In this document: positions 36,051 to 46,711 of the stretch, one piece after another | Position numbering within the stretch: the first letter of the stretch is position 1 | Layout of the letters: the number at the start of each line of letters is the position of its first letter | From: Aquabacterium sp. NJ1 | GTDB lineage: Bacteria > Pseudomonadota > Gammaproteobacteria > Burkholderiales > Burkholderiaceae_C | Assembly: GCF_000768065.1 (NCBI RefSeq) | Contig: NZ_JRKM01000001.1 | Location: 2,951,001 to 3,015,000 of the forward strand | Reading direction: 5' to 3' | DNA: 64,000 nt | Notes under the pieces: generated by a model | Database searches by the model: none | Told to the model about the DNA's origin: nothing | The model's input: the letters and a program-made list of their open reading frames with translations, nothing else | Program-made: the position numbers and the translations under genes

Positions 36051-36806
36051 ATGGCCCAACGCAGACAGAACATCCTCATCACCGGCGCCAGCTCAGGTTT
36101 GGGCGAAGGCATGGCGCGCGAATTCGCCGCCATGGGCCGCAACCTGGCGCTGTGCGCGCGCCGGGTGGACAGGCTGGTCGAACTCAAGGCCGAGCTGGAA
36201 GCCAAGTACCCCGGTGTGAAGGTGCTGGTGCGCCCGCTGGACGTCAACCAGCACGAGCAGGTGTTCGAGGTGTTCCGCGCCTTCAAGCAGGAGTTCGGCC
36301 AGATCGACCGGGTCATCGTCAACGCGGGCCTGGGCAAGGGCCAGCCCATTGGCAAGGGCCGCTTTGATGCCAACCTGCAGACGGCGCAGACCAACTTCAT
36401 CGCGGCGCTGGCGCAATGTGAAGCGGCGGTGGAGATCTTCCGCGCGCAAAACAGCGGGCACCTGGTCAGCATCTCGTCGATGAGCGCGATGCGCGGCCTG
36501 CCGCGCAACCTCACCACGTATGCGGCCACCAAGGCGGGCCTGGCGGCGCTGACCGAGGGTATCCGTGCCGACCTGTTGCGCACGCCGATCAAGGTCACCA
36601 CGATCTTCCCGGGCTACATCGAGACCGAGTTGAGCAGCAAGTCCGCCAAGACCCCGTTGATGGTGGACACGGCTTCGGGCTGCCGCGCGCTGGTGGCAGC
36701 CATCGAGCGGGAGCCGGCCAAGGCCTGCGTGCCAAGCTGGCCGTGGACGCTGGTGGGCTGGTACATGCGCAATGCGCCGCTGGCGTGGATCGCGAAGATG
36801 TCCTGA
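36051..36806 (+). CDS. Short-chain dehydrogenase/reductase
   Basis: This 251-residue NAD(P)-dependent oxidoreductase has a Rossmann cofactor motif TGASSGLGEG (residues 11-20), ARRVDRL suggesting an NADP preference, NAGLGKG, catalytic Ser in VSISSMSAM and the YAATKAG motif with Tyr and Lys. The C-terminal hydrophobic stretch (WPWTLVGWYMRNAPLAW) may touch the membrane. The substrate is unknown. It is last of the five-gene run; an SDR also accompanies the Lva genes in Pseudomonas putida, which supports a hydroxyacyl/ketoacyl role by analogy only. Confidence 0.9.
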   Translation: MAQRRQNILITGASSGLGEGMAREFAAMGRNLALCARRVDRLVELKAELEAKYPGVKVLVRPLDVNQHEQVFEVFRAFKQEFGQIDRVIVNAGLGKGQPIGKGRFDANLQTAQTNFIAALAQCEAAVEIFRAQNSGHLVSISSMSAMRGLPRNLTTYAATKAGLAALTEGIRADLLRTPIKVTTIFPGYIETELSSKSAKTPLMVDTASGCRALVAAIEREPAKACVPSWPWTLVGWYMRNAPLAWIAKMS

Positions 36807-36848
36807 TGTGAAGGGCTGTCAGCCCGGGGCAGCGCTACCCAGCCCTGC

Positions 36849-37214
36849 TCAGCCGAGCTGGCGCGTGACCACGTCCAGCAACTGGCGGGGGCTGAAGGGC
36901 TTGGTCAGGTAGCCATCGGCGCCGGACTGCTTGCCTTGTTGTTTGTCGTGATCCTGGCCCTTGGCGCTGAGGATGACGACTTTCATGCGCTTGAGCGCAG
37001 GGTCACTCTTGATGTGGTTGCACACGGCGAAGCCGTCCAGCGAGCCAGGCATCATCACGTCCAGCAGGACCAGGTCAGGCTTGAGCTGACGCGCCATCTG
37101 CAGGCCGAGGTCGCCGTTCTCCGCCTCGTGGATATCAAAATCCTCGATTTCCAGGGTCATTCTGATCAGTTCGCGGATGTCCGCCTGGTCTTCCACGATC
37201 AGCACGCGTTTCAT
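36849..37214 (-). CDS. Receiver-only response regulator (CheY-like)
   Basis: This 121-residue stand-alone receiver domain has acidic pocket EDQ (Glu8, Asp9), phospho-acceptor Asp52 in LVLLDVMMPG, a Ser/Thr switch in ILSAKG and Lys105 in LTKPF. There is no DNA-binding output, so it must act on a protein partner or in a phosphorelay. It is divergent from the CHASE-PAS histidine kinase gene across 140 bases, which is its likely kinase. Confidence 0.93.
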   Translation of the reverse strand: MKRVLIVEDQADIRELIRMTLEIEDFDIHEAENGDLGLQMARQLKPDLVLLDVMMPGSLDGFAVCNHIKSDPALKRMKVVILSAKGQDHDKQQGKQSGADGYLTKPFSPRQLLDVVTRQLG

Positions 37215-37354
37215 CTGAGTCTTCTCCCATCCTCAAGCGAGCCGTATTGTCCTAAAGCCGTGTACTGAAAAGCCGAAGATGACGCTTAAAGTCAAAATGT
37301 TTTGATCCGCAATCCGGGGTAAGTTGCGGGTCTCAGACAGGGGGTGTATCAAGC

Positions 37355-39766
37355 ATGATTCATCGGGCATGGCGCAATGTACTGGGCTCGGCCAGGCTGG
37401 TGGTCGAGTTGCTGCTGATCGTGGCCGTGTGCGAAGTGGTCGTGATGTTCCTGATGCCCTCGCTGGCACCAGGGTTGACGGCCTGGCAGGACGCCCTGCT
37501 GGATGCGCTGGTGCTGTCCGTGATGGCGGCGCCCCTGTTGACCTGGCGGGTCCATCGCATGGTGTCCCGCGCGGCAAGCGCGCGCGTGCTGGCAGCGCCT
37601 TCGCTGGCGGCTGTCCGCATGCTGCCCTGGCTGGTGTTCGTGCTGGGCATTGGTTTGAGCATGTGGTTGGCCTGGGGGCTGCATCGGCAAGCGCAGCATG
37701 CGGCTTACGCACGTTTCGAGCAGGTGGCCGACAGCCTGAAAGGCACGGTGCAGGGCCGCTTTGATCGGGCCGCCGACGGGCTGCGCGACATCGCCAGTGC
37801 GTCGACCCTCATGGGGCATGTCCTGGACCGCCAGGCGCTGAGTACCTGGGTCAAGACGCGCAACCTCGGGCGCGAGTACCCCGGCCTGCTGGCCCTGAGC
37901 CTGATCAAACCCATTCCTCGGGCGGCCTTGCCCGACTACGAGGCGCGGATGCAGGCGCAGGGGTTTCAAGGATTCAAGGTCCGCACCGAGGGGCAGGCAC
38001 CTGTGCTGTACCTGATCGATGCCATCGAGCCGCTGGGGCCCAATCGCCAGGCCCTCGGCTTTGACGTGAGCTCGGAGCCCGCCCGGCAAGAAGCCCTGCA
38101 ACGCGCCATCGACACGGGGGAGGCCACGCTGAGTGCCCAGGTCCATCTGGTGCAACTCGGGTACCCTCGGCCAGCCTTCCTGTACTTCCTGCCGCTTTAC
38201 AAGCCGGGCTGGCCCGTCGCGACGGTGGCGCAGCGCCGCGCGGCGCTGGAAGCCCTCGTGTCGGCGCCCATCCTCCTTGAGGGTATGCTCGATGGTCTGG
38301 ACCCGTCTCTTCTTTACCAGGCGCAGTACGCCCTGTATGACGTCAGCGGCGGGCGGGCGACGGTATTGCTCGCCTCATCCATGCCGCATGACCAGGCGGA
38401 CAAACGGGCCCCGGCGCCCCAGTTCACCTCCAACCACACCGTGTCTGTTGGTGGGCGGACGCTGGCGCTGCGCATCCGCTCCACCACGGCTTTCGATATC
38501 GACAACGGCTACGTCATGGCGGTGTGGCTGGTGCTGCTGGGCGTGCTGCTCAGCGGCATGGCTGCGGTGTCTGTCTGGCTGATGAACACGGGCCGGGTGT
38601 GGGCCAGGCAGATGGCGCAGTCCATGACGGCCGATCTGCAGGCGGCGCAGGCGCAGTTGCGGGCACACAGCCAGCAGATGTCGGCGATTTTTTCCTTGTC
38701 GCCCGACGCCTTTGTCTCGTTCGACATGGCCGGCTGCGTCAGCTACATCAGCCCTGCATGGGCCGGTCTCACGGGCCTGTCGTCTCAGGCCCTGCTGGGG
38801 CTGACGGAGGCGGCGTTCAGCGCGCGCCTGTTCGAACGGGCCGAGCCAGGGCAGTCGATCCAGGGACTGGCTGCGCTCAAGCAGGCCAGCGCAGCCGAGG
38901 GTACGGCCAAAGACCATGCGGATGCCACGCGTGTGGTCGTTGAGATGCGGCCACCTGCCAGGCGCATGCTGGAGATGCGCCTGAGCCGCAGCGAGGGCGG
39001 CACCGTCTCGCAGGTGCTGCACGTGCGCGACGTGACCATCGAAACCGAAGTGGACCAGATGAAGAGCGCCTTCCTGTCCATGGCTGCGCACGAGTTGCGT
39101 ACCCCGATGGCCAGCATCTTCGGCTTCACGGAATTGCTGCTCACGCGTGAGCTGTCACCCGACAAACAAAGGGATCTGCTGGGCCGCATCTACCGCCAGA
39201 GTGAAGGCATGACGGCCATCATCAACGAGCTGCTGGATCTGGCACGCATCGATGCCCGCCAAGGCAAGGACCTCAGCTTCAATGCGTGCAACCTGGCCGA
39301 GCTGCTGGAGGAGGTCATCCGCGACTTCAAGCTCCCCGCGCAGCGTCAGGCGCCGTTCACCCACTGGCCCGAGCAGCCCATCATGGTGTGGGTGGACCGC
39401 CAGAAGATGCAGCAGGCCGTGCTCAATGTGCTGTCCAACGCCTACAAGTACTCACCGCAAGGTGGCGATGTGCGCGTGCGCATCCTGACAGCGCACCGTC
39501 AAGGCAAACCGCATGTGGGGGTTGAGATCCAGGATGAGGGCATGGGCCTGGCACCGGATCAGCTCGCACGGGTGGGCGAGCGCTTCTACCGCGCGGACAA
39601 ATCCGGCAACATCCCCGGTACCGGCCTGGGGGTGGCCATCGTCAATGAGATCCTGGAGCTGATGGGCGGCCACATGACGCTGCACAGCGAGCACGGGAGG
39701 GGGAGCACCTTCACCTTGTGGCTCGCCAGGATGGACGAGCAGGTTGTGCTGGATGACCGGCGCTGA
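37355..39766 (+). CDS. CHASE-domain sensor histidine kinase with PAS domain
   Basis: This 803-residue inner-membrane kinase has two or three hydrophobic segments in residues 15-108, a periplasmic CHASE domain (about 115-340, with the pattern YPGLLALSLIKPI and ALGFDVSSEPARQEAL), another membrane helix near 386-410 and a PAS domain (about 440-560: FSLSPDAFVSFDMAG). HisKA follows with His579 in SMAAHELRTPMASI, then HATPase with NVLSNAYKYSP and DEGMGL. CHASE domains bind small ligands such as cytokinin-like molecules or peptides; the ligand here is unknown. There is no receiver domain of its own, and the divergent receiver-only gene fits as the partner. Confidence 0.94.
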   Translation: MIHRAWRNVLGSARLVVELLLIVAVCEVVVMFLMPSLAPGLTAWQDALLDALVLSVMAAPLLTWRVHRMVSRAASARVLAAPSLAAVRMLPWLVFVLGIGLSMWLAWGLHRQAQHAAYARFEQVADSLKGTVQGRFDRAADGLRDIASASTLMGHVLDRQALSTWVKTRNLGREYPGLLALSLIKPIPRAALPDYEARMQAQGFQGFKVRTEGQAPVLYLIDAIEPLGPNRQALGFDVSSEPARQEALQRAIDTGEATLSAQVHLVQLGYPRPAFLYFLPLYKPGWPVATVAQRRAALEALVSAPILLEGMLDGLDPSLLYQAQYALYDVSGGRATVLLASSMPHDQADKRAPAPQFTSNHTVSVGGRTLALRIRSTTAFDIDNGYVMAVWLVLLGVLLSGMAAVSVWLMNTGRVWARQMAQSMTADLQAAQAQLRAHSQQMSAIFSLSPDAFVSFDMAGCVSYISPAWAGLTGLSSQALLGLTEAAFSARLFERAEPGQSIQGLAALKQASAAEGTAKDHADATRVVVEMRPPARRMLEMRLSRSEGGTVSQVLHVRDVTIETEVDQMKSAFLSMAAHELRTPMASIFGFTELLLTRELSPDKQRDLLGRIYRQSEGMTAIINELLDLARIDARQGKDLSFNACNLAELLEEVIRDFKLPAQRQAPFTHWPEQPIMVWVDRQKMQQAVLNVLSNAYKYSPQGGDVRVRILTAHRQGKPHVGVEIQDEGMGLAPDQLARVGERFYRADKSGNIPGTGLGVAIVNEILELMGGHMTLHSEHGRGSTFTLWLARMDEQVVLDDRR

Positions 39767-39860
39767 GGCTCCGGCACGAGGGGGCTCCCCTTGATAACAA
39801 AGTAGGCCGCGAGCGCGGCTGTTCTGTCAGGGTGTCGTCGGGGAAGGGGCTGGGCCCGCC

Positions 39861-40964
39861 TCAGGCACTGCGACGCCCGGCCAGGAGCGTGGCGAAGGGG
39901 TTGCGCGGCACGCGGCTTTGGATTTTCTTGAGGATGACCTTGCGCTCCAGGATCGGGCTCTCGATCCAGTGCCAGGAGAGGGCGGCAAAGATGAAGGTCA
40001 GGGGAATGGCGGTCAGGATGTTGAGGTACCAGTCTCTGGCCCAGGGAAACTGGTACACCAGCACTTGCTGAATCGGGAAGCCATACAGGAACAGGCCATA
40101 GGAGTAGTCTCCCTTCTTGAGCAACGCGATCTTGGTCGGGTTGGTCAGGCCCAGGTAGGCTGTGGTGTAGGCGGCCGGGAAGGGCGAGAGGTAGACCAGG
40201 CGTTGGTCAAACAGCGAGGCCACCGTGAACGCGGCGCACAGCAGGAAGAGCGCGCGGCTCCAGGGGATGGCGGCACGGTTGATGTAGAGCGCAATACCCG
40301 CCAGGAAGCACATCACCAGCGTGCGGCCGGCCCAGGGCGAAGCACCAGCCCACAGCACGCGGGCTTCCAGCACCAGCGAGAACCCCAGGATCAAGGCGGC
40401 GAACAAGCGTGGACGCAAGTGGGTGCCAAACAAGGCCAGCCCAGCGATCACGATGTAGCACTCCAGCTCCATCGGGATGGTCCACAACTGGCCGTTGACC
40501 AGGTCCGAGGGGTTGTTCTGGAAGACGCCAGGCAGATGGTAGTGAATGATGCCCAGCGCGTTGCCCATGTAATGCTGGAAATCGGCATGCTGAAAGTAGT
40601 CCTGCCACGGCAAAGTGGTGACGAGCGGGCCGATGATCAGGGCGCAGAAAATGGTGTCAACGATCAAGGCGGGAAAAATCCGGAACGCCCGCAAACCCAG
40701 GAATGTCGTCAAACCTTTGGCGCGTTCCAGGCTGCCAGCCACCAGGAAGCCGCTGAGCGCAAAAAACATGGGCAGGATCACCGAGAACAAGTGCCCGAAA
40801 GGTGTCTGAGTGAAAGCGCTCTGGTAAGCATGGCCATAAGACGTGACCACACTGTGGAAGGCGATCACGGTCAGGGCGAGGATCAAGCGCATGTAGTCAA
40901 AGCCGGAGGCTTTCCCGCCAGTAGCCTGAATGCGGTCTTGAAAACTGATGGGGGTGCTGAACAT
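39861..40964 (-). CDS. Acyltransferase-3 family membrane protein (OafA/YrhL-like)
   Basis: This 367-residue polytopic inner-membrane protein has about ten hydrophobic helices. It opens with FDYMRLILALTVIAFHSVVTS, whose FH pair is the catalytic His region of acyltransferase-3 enzymes, and contains the conserved YSYGLFLYGFPIQQ segment and a late WHWIESP motif. Such proteins transfer acetyl or other acyl groups to surface sugars (LPS O-antigen, exopolysaccharide, peptidoglycan). The ATG at 40964 is chosen over a TTG three codons upstream. No glycan biosynthesis cluster is adjacent, so the acceptor is unknown. Confidence 0.92.
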   Translation of the reverse strand: MFSTPISFQDRIQATGGKASGFDYMRLILALTVIAFHSVVTSYGHAYQSAFTQTPFGHLFSVILPMFFALSGFLVAGSLERAKGLTTFLGLRAFRIFPALIVDTIFCALIIGPLVTTLPWQDYFQHADFQHYMGNALGIIHYHLPGVFQNNPSDLVNGQLWTIPMELECYIVIAGLALFGTHLRPRLFAALILGFSLVLEARVLWAGASPWAGRTLVMCFLAGIALYINRAAIPWSRALFLLCAAFTVASLFDQRLVYLSPFPAAYTTAYLGLTNPTKIALLKKGDYSYGLFLYGFPIQQVLVYQFPWARDWYLNILTAIPLTFIFAALSWHWIESPILERKVILKKIQSRVPRNPFATLLAGRRSA

Positions 40965-41078
40965 CGTGCGCAAAGGCTTCAGTGGGCGGGCTGTGGCTGA
41001 GCCCTGCGGGTTGATGCCACATTTGACGAGTATTGCACGCGCGCCGTCGGCGTGGGGCGGTGCGGTGCCCCTCAGCCA

Positions 41079-41096
41079 GAGGGGGCTAGCCCCCTC
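41079..41096. repeat. GC-rich palindrome between an acyltransferase gene and fadH
   Basis: GAGGGGG (41079-41085) mirrors CCCCCTC (41090-41096) around CTAG, a perfect 18-base palindrome. It is 27 bases beyond the fadH stop. There is no T tract. It resembles the fusA-tuf repeat in composition and may mark transcript ends. Confidence 0.45.
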
Positions 41097-41122
41097 GGAC
41101 AGGGCCGCCCCGAACAGAGGGG

Positions 41123-43276
<2,154 letters not shown>

Positions 43277-43291
43277 TTAGCTCACCTCACT

Positions 43292-45244
43292 TCACAGATA
43301 GCGCTGCACCCCCAGCAGGCAGGACTGGTTGACGCGAGTCTCGCGCCGCTTCGTGGTCTCGCACTGCGCGTGCAGGTTCCATTGTTTGTTGAGGCTGTAG
43401 CGCGTGCGCACGAGCAGGCCGGTCTCAAAGGGCTGCTTGTCCAGATAGGCCCGGGCAAAGACTTCGGTCTGCACGCGCCACTGCGCATTGACGTCACCCA
43501 GCAGGCCCAGGGCAATGCCGCTGCCCACGGCCCAGGGCTGCTGAGGCAGGGCGCGGTCCCAGCGCGCCTGGTTGTCCATGAAGGCATAACCCAGCCAATG
43601 CTGATCCGGCATCAGCTCGGTCGCCATGCCGGGCCCGCCGCGCAGGTTGAGGCCCAGCGGGCGGGTGCCATCGGCGCGGGTGGCCAGGCTGCGTTCCAGG
43701 CCCATGTGCACGCGCCAGGACTTGCTGGCCATGAGTGGTTCGCGCGCGCTGAGCGAGCTGATGTCCACCGGCGTGAACGACTCCAGTTGCAGGTGCCCAT
43801 TGGCCGCCTTGGTGAAGGCCACATTGAAGAACTGGATGGCCGCACCACGCTGGTAGCCGTCTTCCGGGTCCATCAGGTCATGGTAGGCCGGGCGGGCTTG
43901 CAGCATCACCAGGCCCTGGCCTTGGCGCTGCCCCAGCATCACGTCCACACGGGCGGTGTCGTGGCCTTGGGTGGGGTCCTTGATCGGCGTGGGCACGGTG
44001 ATCGGCGTGCCCGCAGGCAGGGCCGCACGGGCGGCCAGCAAGGCCATGCGCTGCTTTTGCGTGGCGGCCTCGGTGCTGTCCTTGCGCGTGGCTTCATACG
44101 AGACCAGCCGCTCGGCCGTCTCCAGGATCAGCGCGCGTTGTTCGGGCGAGGGCTCCTGCTGTGCCAGGGCTTGCGGCGACAGCGTCTCCTCGCTGAGTTG
44201 TTGCGCCAGGCGTGCGCGTTGTGGGCCCAGCAGCTGGGCGCGGTAACGCAGCTCCGTGCTGTTGGAAGGCCGGTACTGGATGCGCGTGAGCAGGCCGGGT
44301 GTCTGCGTCACAGCCCGCACCGTGTCCAGCGGGATGGCCCACCAGGTGAACTGCCTGGTCAGCTGCAACTCGGGCCGGGCCGCATCCAGCAGCGACAGCA
44401 GGTGGTACGAGCAGTTTTCGTCGAAGAAGTAGTAGTCAAAGCGCGTGGGGCCCAGCTCCCAGGCGTGTGCCAGCAGCCGGTTGATCTCGACGGGTGTCAG
44501 GTTGAGCTCGTATTCCCAGATGTCGCGGTTTTCCAGGTCGTTGTAATCGCGGATGCGCAGGTAGTAGGGCTCGTTGGTGAATTGGCCGGCATACAAGCCC
44601 GTCAGGCCTTTGAACGCGAAGGCCAGGCCATCGGCCTCGTTGCCATTGGCGGCATAACTGACCGCATAAGACAGCATGGGGGACCAGGTCTGGCCGGGTT
44701 CAGGCCGCGCATCCAGGCGGATGAAGGTGTGCCCATACATGGACGCCGGGCTGTTGATGTAGGCCGACGGGAAGATCAGCGTGGCCCGGTCTGCCTTGAT
44801 GCCTTGCCGCCATTGTGTGTAGCGTGGGCAATCGGGCGTGGGCAGTTGGGCCGCGTCGAAGTGCAGCTGTTCCTGGAGCCACTGAAAGCGTGCAATGAAG
44901 CGGCAGGCGGCGGGCTGATCCAGGGCGTGGTGCGCGCTGGGGTCGAAGAAGGCGGCCAGCGTGGCGTCCAGCTCGTGCTCGGGGTTGTGCGCGCCATCGG
45001 GCGCCAGAAAGAAGTCGGGGTCGTCAGCCAGGCTGCGGTCCACACGCGTGAGCGGCTGCACGCTGTAGTGCAACAAGGTGCGCCACATGGCGCTGCGGGC
45101 CAGGCCCTGCTGGCGGGCGGCCTGTTGCAGGCTTTGCAGATATGTGGATGGGGTTGCCGTGTCGGCTGCGGATGCCGCGTGGGCCATGCCGCTCAAGGTG
45201 CTCGCCAGCGCGAGCACGCTCATCAACCAGAATCGAATTCGCAC
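43292..45244 (-). CDS. DUF4105/Lnb N-terminal-domain exported protein, module copy 1
   Basis: This 650-residue protein has a Sec signal peptide (cleavage near AHA, residue 23) and a periplasmic domain of the DUF4105 type, the N-terminal domain of the Bacteroides lipoprotein acyltransferase Lnb. The likely thiol catalytic pair is His172 in SMYGHTFIRL and Cys278 in DENCSYHLL, with two more conserved cysteines (Cys114, Cys139). The C-terminal third alternates aromatic and polar residues and ends in Leu, suggesting an outer-membrane beta-barrel, but this is inference. It is read after the DUF3015 gene across a 118-base gap with a perfect hairpin. It is the paralogue of the protein at 46712. Confidence 0.88.
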   Translation of the reverse strand: MRIRFWLMSVLALASTLSGMAHAASAADTATPSTYLQSLQQAARQQGLARSAMWRTLLHYSVQPLTRVDRSLADDPDFFLAPDGAHNPEHELDATLAAFFDPSAHHALDQPAACRFIARFQWLQEQLHFDAAQLPTPDCPRYTQWRQGIKADRATLIFPSAYINSPASMYGHTFIRLDARPEPGQTWSPMLSYAVSYAANGNEADGLAFAFKGLTGLYAGQFTNEPYYLRIRDYNDLENRDIWEYELNLTPVEINRLLAHAWELGPTRFDYYFFDENCSYHLLSLLDAARPELQLTRQFTWWAIPLDTVRAVTQTPGLLTRIQYRPSNSTELRYRAQLLGPQRARLAQQLSEETLSPQALAQQEPSPEQRALILETAERLVSYEATRKDSTEAATQKQRMALLAARAALPAGTPITVPTPIKDPTQGHDTARVDVMLGQRQGQGLVMLQARPAYHDLMDPEDGYQRGAAIQFFNVAFTKAANGHLQLESFTPVDISSLSAREPLMASKSWRVHMGLERSLATRADGTRPLGLNLRGGPGMATELMPDQHWLGYAFMDNQARWDRALPQQPWAVGSGIALGLLGDVNAQWRVQTEVFARAYLDKQPFETGLLVRTRYSLNKQWNLHAQCETTKRRETRVNQSCLLGVQRYL

Positions 45245-45278
45245 CGTCTTGTCCTGCCTGAGGCCTACCTGAATGAGA

Positions 45279-45303
45279 CATGCCCAGCGCGTGGCTGGGC
45301 ATG
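45279..45303 (-). promoter_or_regulatory. Perfect hairpin between DUF3015 and DUF4105 genes, copy 1
   Basis: CATGCCCAGC (45279-45288) pairs with GCTGGGCATG (45294-45303) around five bases. No T tract follows on the minus strand, so it probably processes or protects the upstream DUF3015 message. The equivalent gap of copy 2 also has a perfect hairpin. Confidence 0.6.
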
Positions 45304-45362
45304 GAATGGCCGCGCGATGGCGGCCTTGATGAGCCAGGGCCCCATGCTGGAGCCCCGATGCA

Positions 45363-45836
45363 TCAGATGACGGCAGCGTAGCCAGCCAGTTGCGCGTTGG
45401 AAGCCAGGACGGACTTCAGGTTGACGGCAACCTGGTCGTTGGCGAACACGGTGGCGAAGTTGCCCTTGATGGTGGAGGCGAACAGGGCGCGGTCAGCGGC
45501 CTTCACGCCCATCAGCTCGGCCAGCGTGTCCAGGCTTTCACCTTGGCCGGCGGCGGCGTCACGGGCCAGGGCCACGCGGTTGCCGTCGATGTACATGGCG
45601 GTGCGCCAGCTGGAGGACACCACGCCGTCTTGCGTACAGCCCGAGGTACCGAAGGTGATGCCGAAGGTCTGGTTGCCGGATGTGCCGTTGGTGGTGGCGG
45701 CCAGCACCTGGGGCGCGATGCCCGACTTGCCTTCAAACACCTTCGAGCCCCAGCCGCAGCTGCCGACGTTGTTCTGGGCGGCCATGGACGATGCGGCAGC
45801 CAAAGTCACCAAAGCGGCGACGACGATCTTCTTCAT
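45363..45836 (-). CDS. DUF3015 exported protein, module copy 1
   Basis: This 157-residue protein has a Sec signal peptide (MKKIVVAALVTLAAASSMAAQ). The short mature domain starts NNVGSCGWGSKVF, with later Cys in FGTSGCTQDG, probably a disulfide. The residue pattern (CGxG near the start, FGIT in the middle, then a helical tail) is that of DUF3015, whose function is unknown. It is divergent from the barrel gene at 46136 and leads the DUF4105 gene. Copy 2 of the module has the same arrangement. Confidence 0.87.
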   Translation of the reverse strand: MKKIVVAALVTLAAASSMAAQNNVGSCGWGSKVFEGKSGIAPQVLAATTNGTSGNQTFGITFGTSGCTQDGVVSSSWRTAMYIDGNRVALARDAAAGQGESLDTLAELMGVKAADRALFASTIKGNFATVFANDQVAVNLKSVLASNAQLAGYAAVI

Positions 45837-45935
45837 AGTTAACTCCTAGCTTTGTAACAGTCTCAGTTGGACGGCCCCATGCCTTCCAAAAAACATTCTA
45901 GGCGCGATATGAAATGCGAGCGCCAACCCCATGAA

Positions 45936-45965
45936 GAGGGGTAAACGGGTATGCCCGACTGGTGT
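45936..45965 (+). promoter_or_regulatory. Shared upstream motif of barrel gene, copy 1
   Basis: The sequence GAGGGGTAAA, then GGG..., then GCCCGACTGGTGT closely matches 49411-49438 in front of the second barrel gene. It is 170 bases before the barrel ATG and 100 bases from the divergent DUF3015 start, so it may control either or both. Confidence 0.55.
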
Positions 45966-46135
45966 AGCCGCGGTACCGGGTGCATACGCCTTTTGATCCT
46001 TTGGAAACAATCGCCCACAGTCCTTACCAGAATCGCAGGCGAGCCATCCCTGCTTCAGGGGGGCTTCAGCGGCCTTGCCCCAGGCAAGATTCGCGCTTCA
46101 TTTTCCGCAGCTCGTTGATCGGGTCAAACATCATC

Positions 46136-46684
46136 ATGAAGAAAATCGCTCTGGGCGCTTTGGCGCTGGCTCTGTCGGCCTCGGCTTTTGCTGAAAACTA
46201 TATTGGCGCCACCATCGGCTCCAGCCACATCGACATCGACTGTGGCCTGGGCACGCAGTGTGACGACGGCGACACCGGCTTCAAGCTGTATGGCGGCTTT
46301 GACGTGTCGCACCAGGCTGCACTGCCTGGTCTGGCGCTCGAAGTGGCCTACATTGACTTTGGCAAGGCCAACGTCACCATCCCCTTCGTCACCGTCCAGT
46401 CGATCGAGGTGTCTGCGCTGACCTTTGGCGCCGCCATCCACCCCAAGTTCACGCCGGCGCTCAGCGGTGTGGCCCGCCTGGGTGTGGCTTATGTGGATGC
46501 CAAGTCGTCCGGCGCGTTCGCCAGCTCGTCTTCCAATCTGAAGGTGTACGGCGGCCTGGGCCTGGAGTATTCGCTCAACAAGCAGTTCAAGCTCGTGGGC
46601 GGCGCAGACTTCACCAGCTATGACACCGGTCGCCAGAGCGGCTCGGCACACCTGTTGAGCGTTGGTGCGCAGTACGGGTTCTGA
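46136..46684 (+). CDS. Outer-membrane beta-barrel protein, module copy 1
   Basis: This 182-residue protein has a signal peptide (MKKIALGALALALSASAFA) followed by a small eight-stranded barrel of the OmpX/OmpA-like type: alternating hydrophobic strands (GFKLYGGF, LALEVAYIDFG, YGGLGLEYSL) and a terminal Phe in VGAQYGF, the usual signal for outer-membrane insertion. Two cysteines (near residues 37 and 43, in DCGLGTQCDDG) may form an external-loop disulfide. There is no clear ribosome site before the ATG at 46136; an upstream in-frame extension adds nothing sensible. Paralogue of the barrel at 49490. Confidence 0.9.
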   Translation: MKKIALGALALALSASAFAENYIGATIGSSHIDIDCGLGTQCDDGDTGFKLYGGFDVSHQAALPGLALEVAYIDFGKANVTIPFVTVQSIEVSALTFGAAIHPKFTPALSGVARLGVAYVDAKSSGAFASSSSNLKVYGGLGLEYSLNKQFKLVGGADFTSYDTGRQSGSAHLLSVGAQYGF

Positions 46685-46711
46685 TCGACCTTGCCGCGCA
46701 GACAGGGGCGC

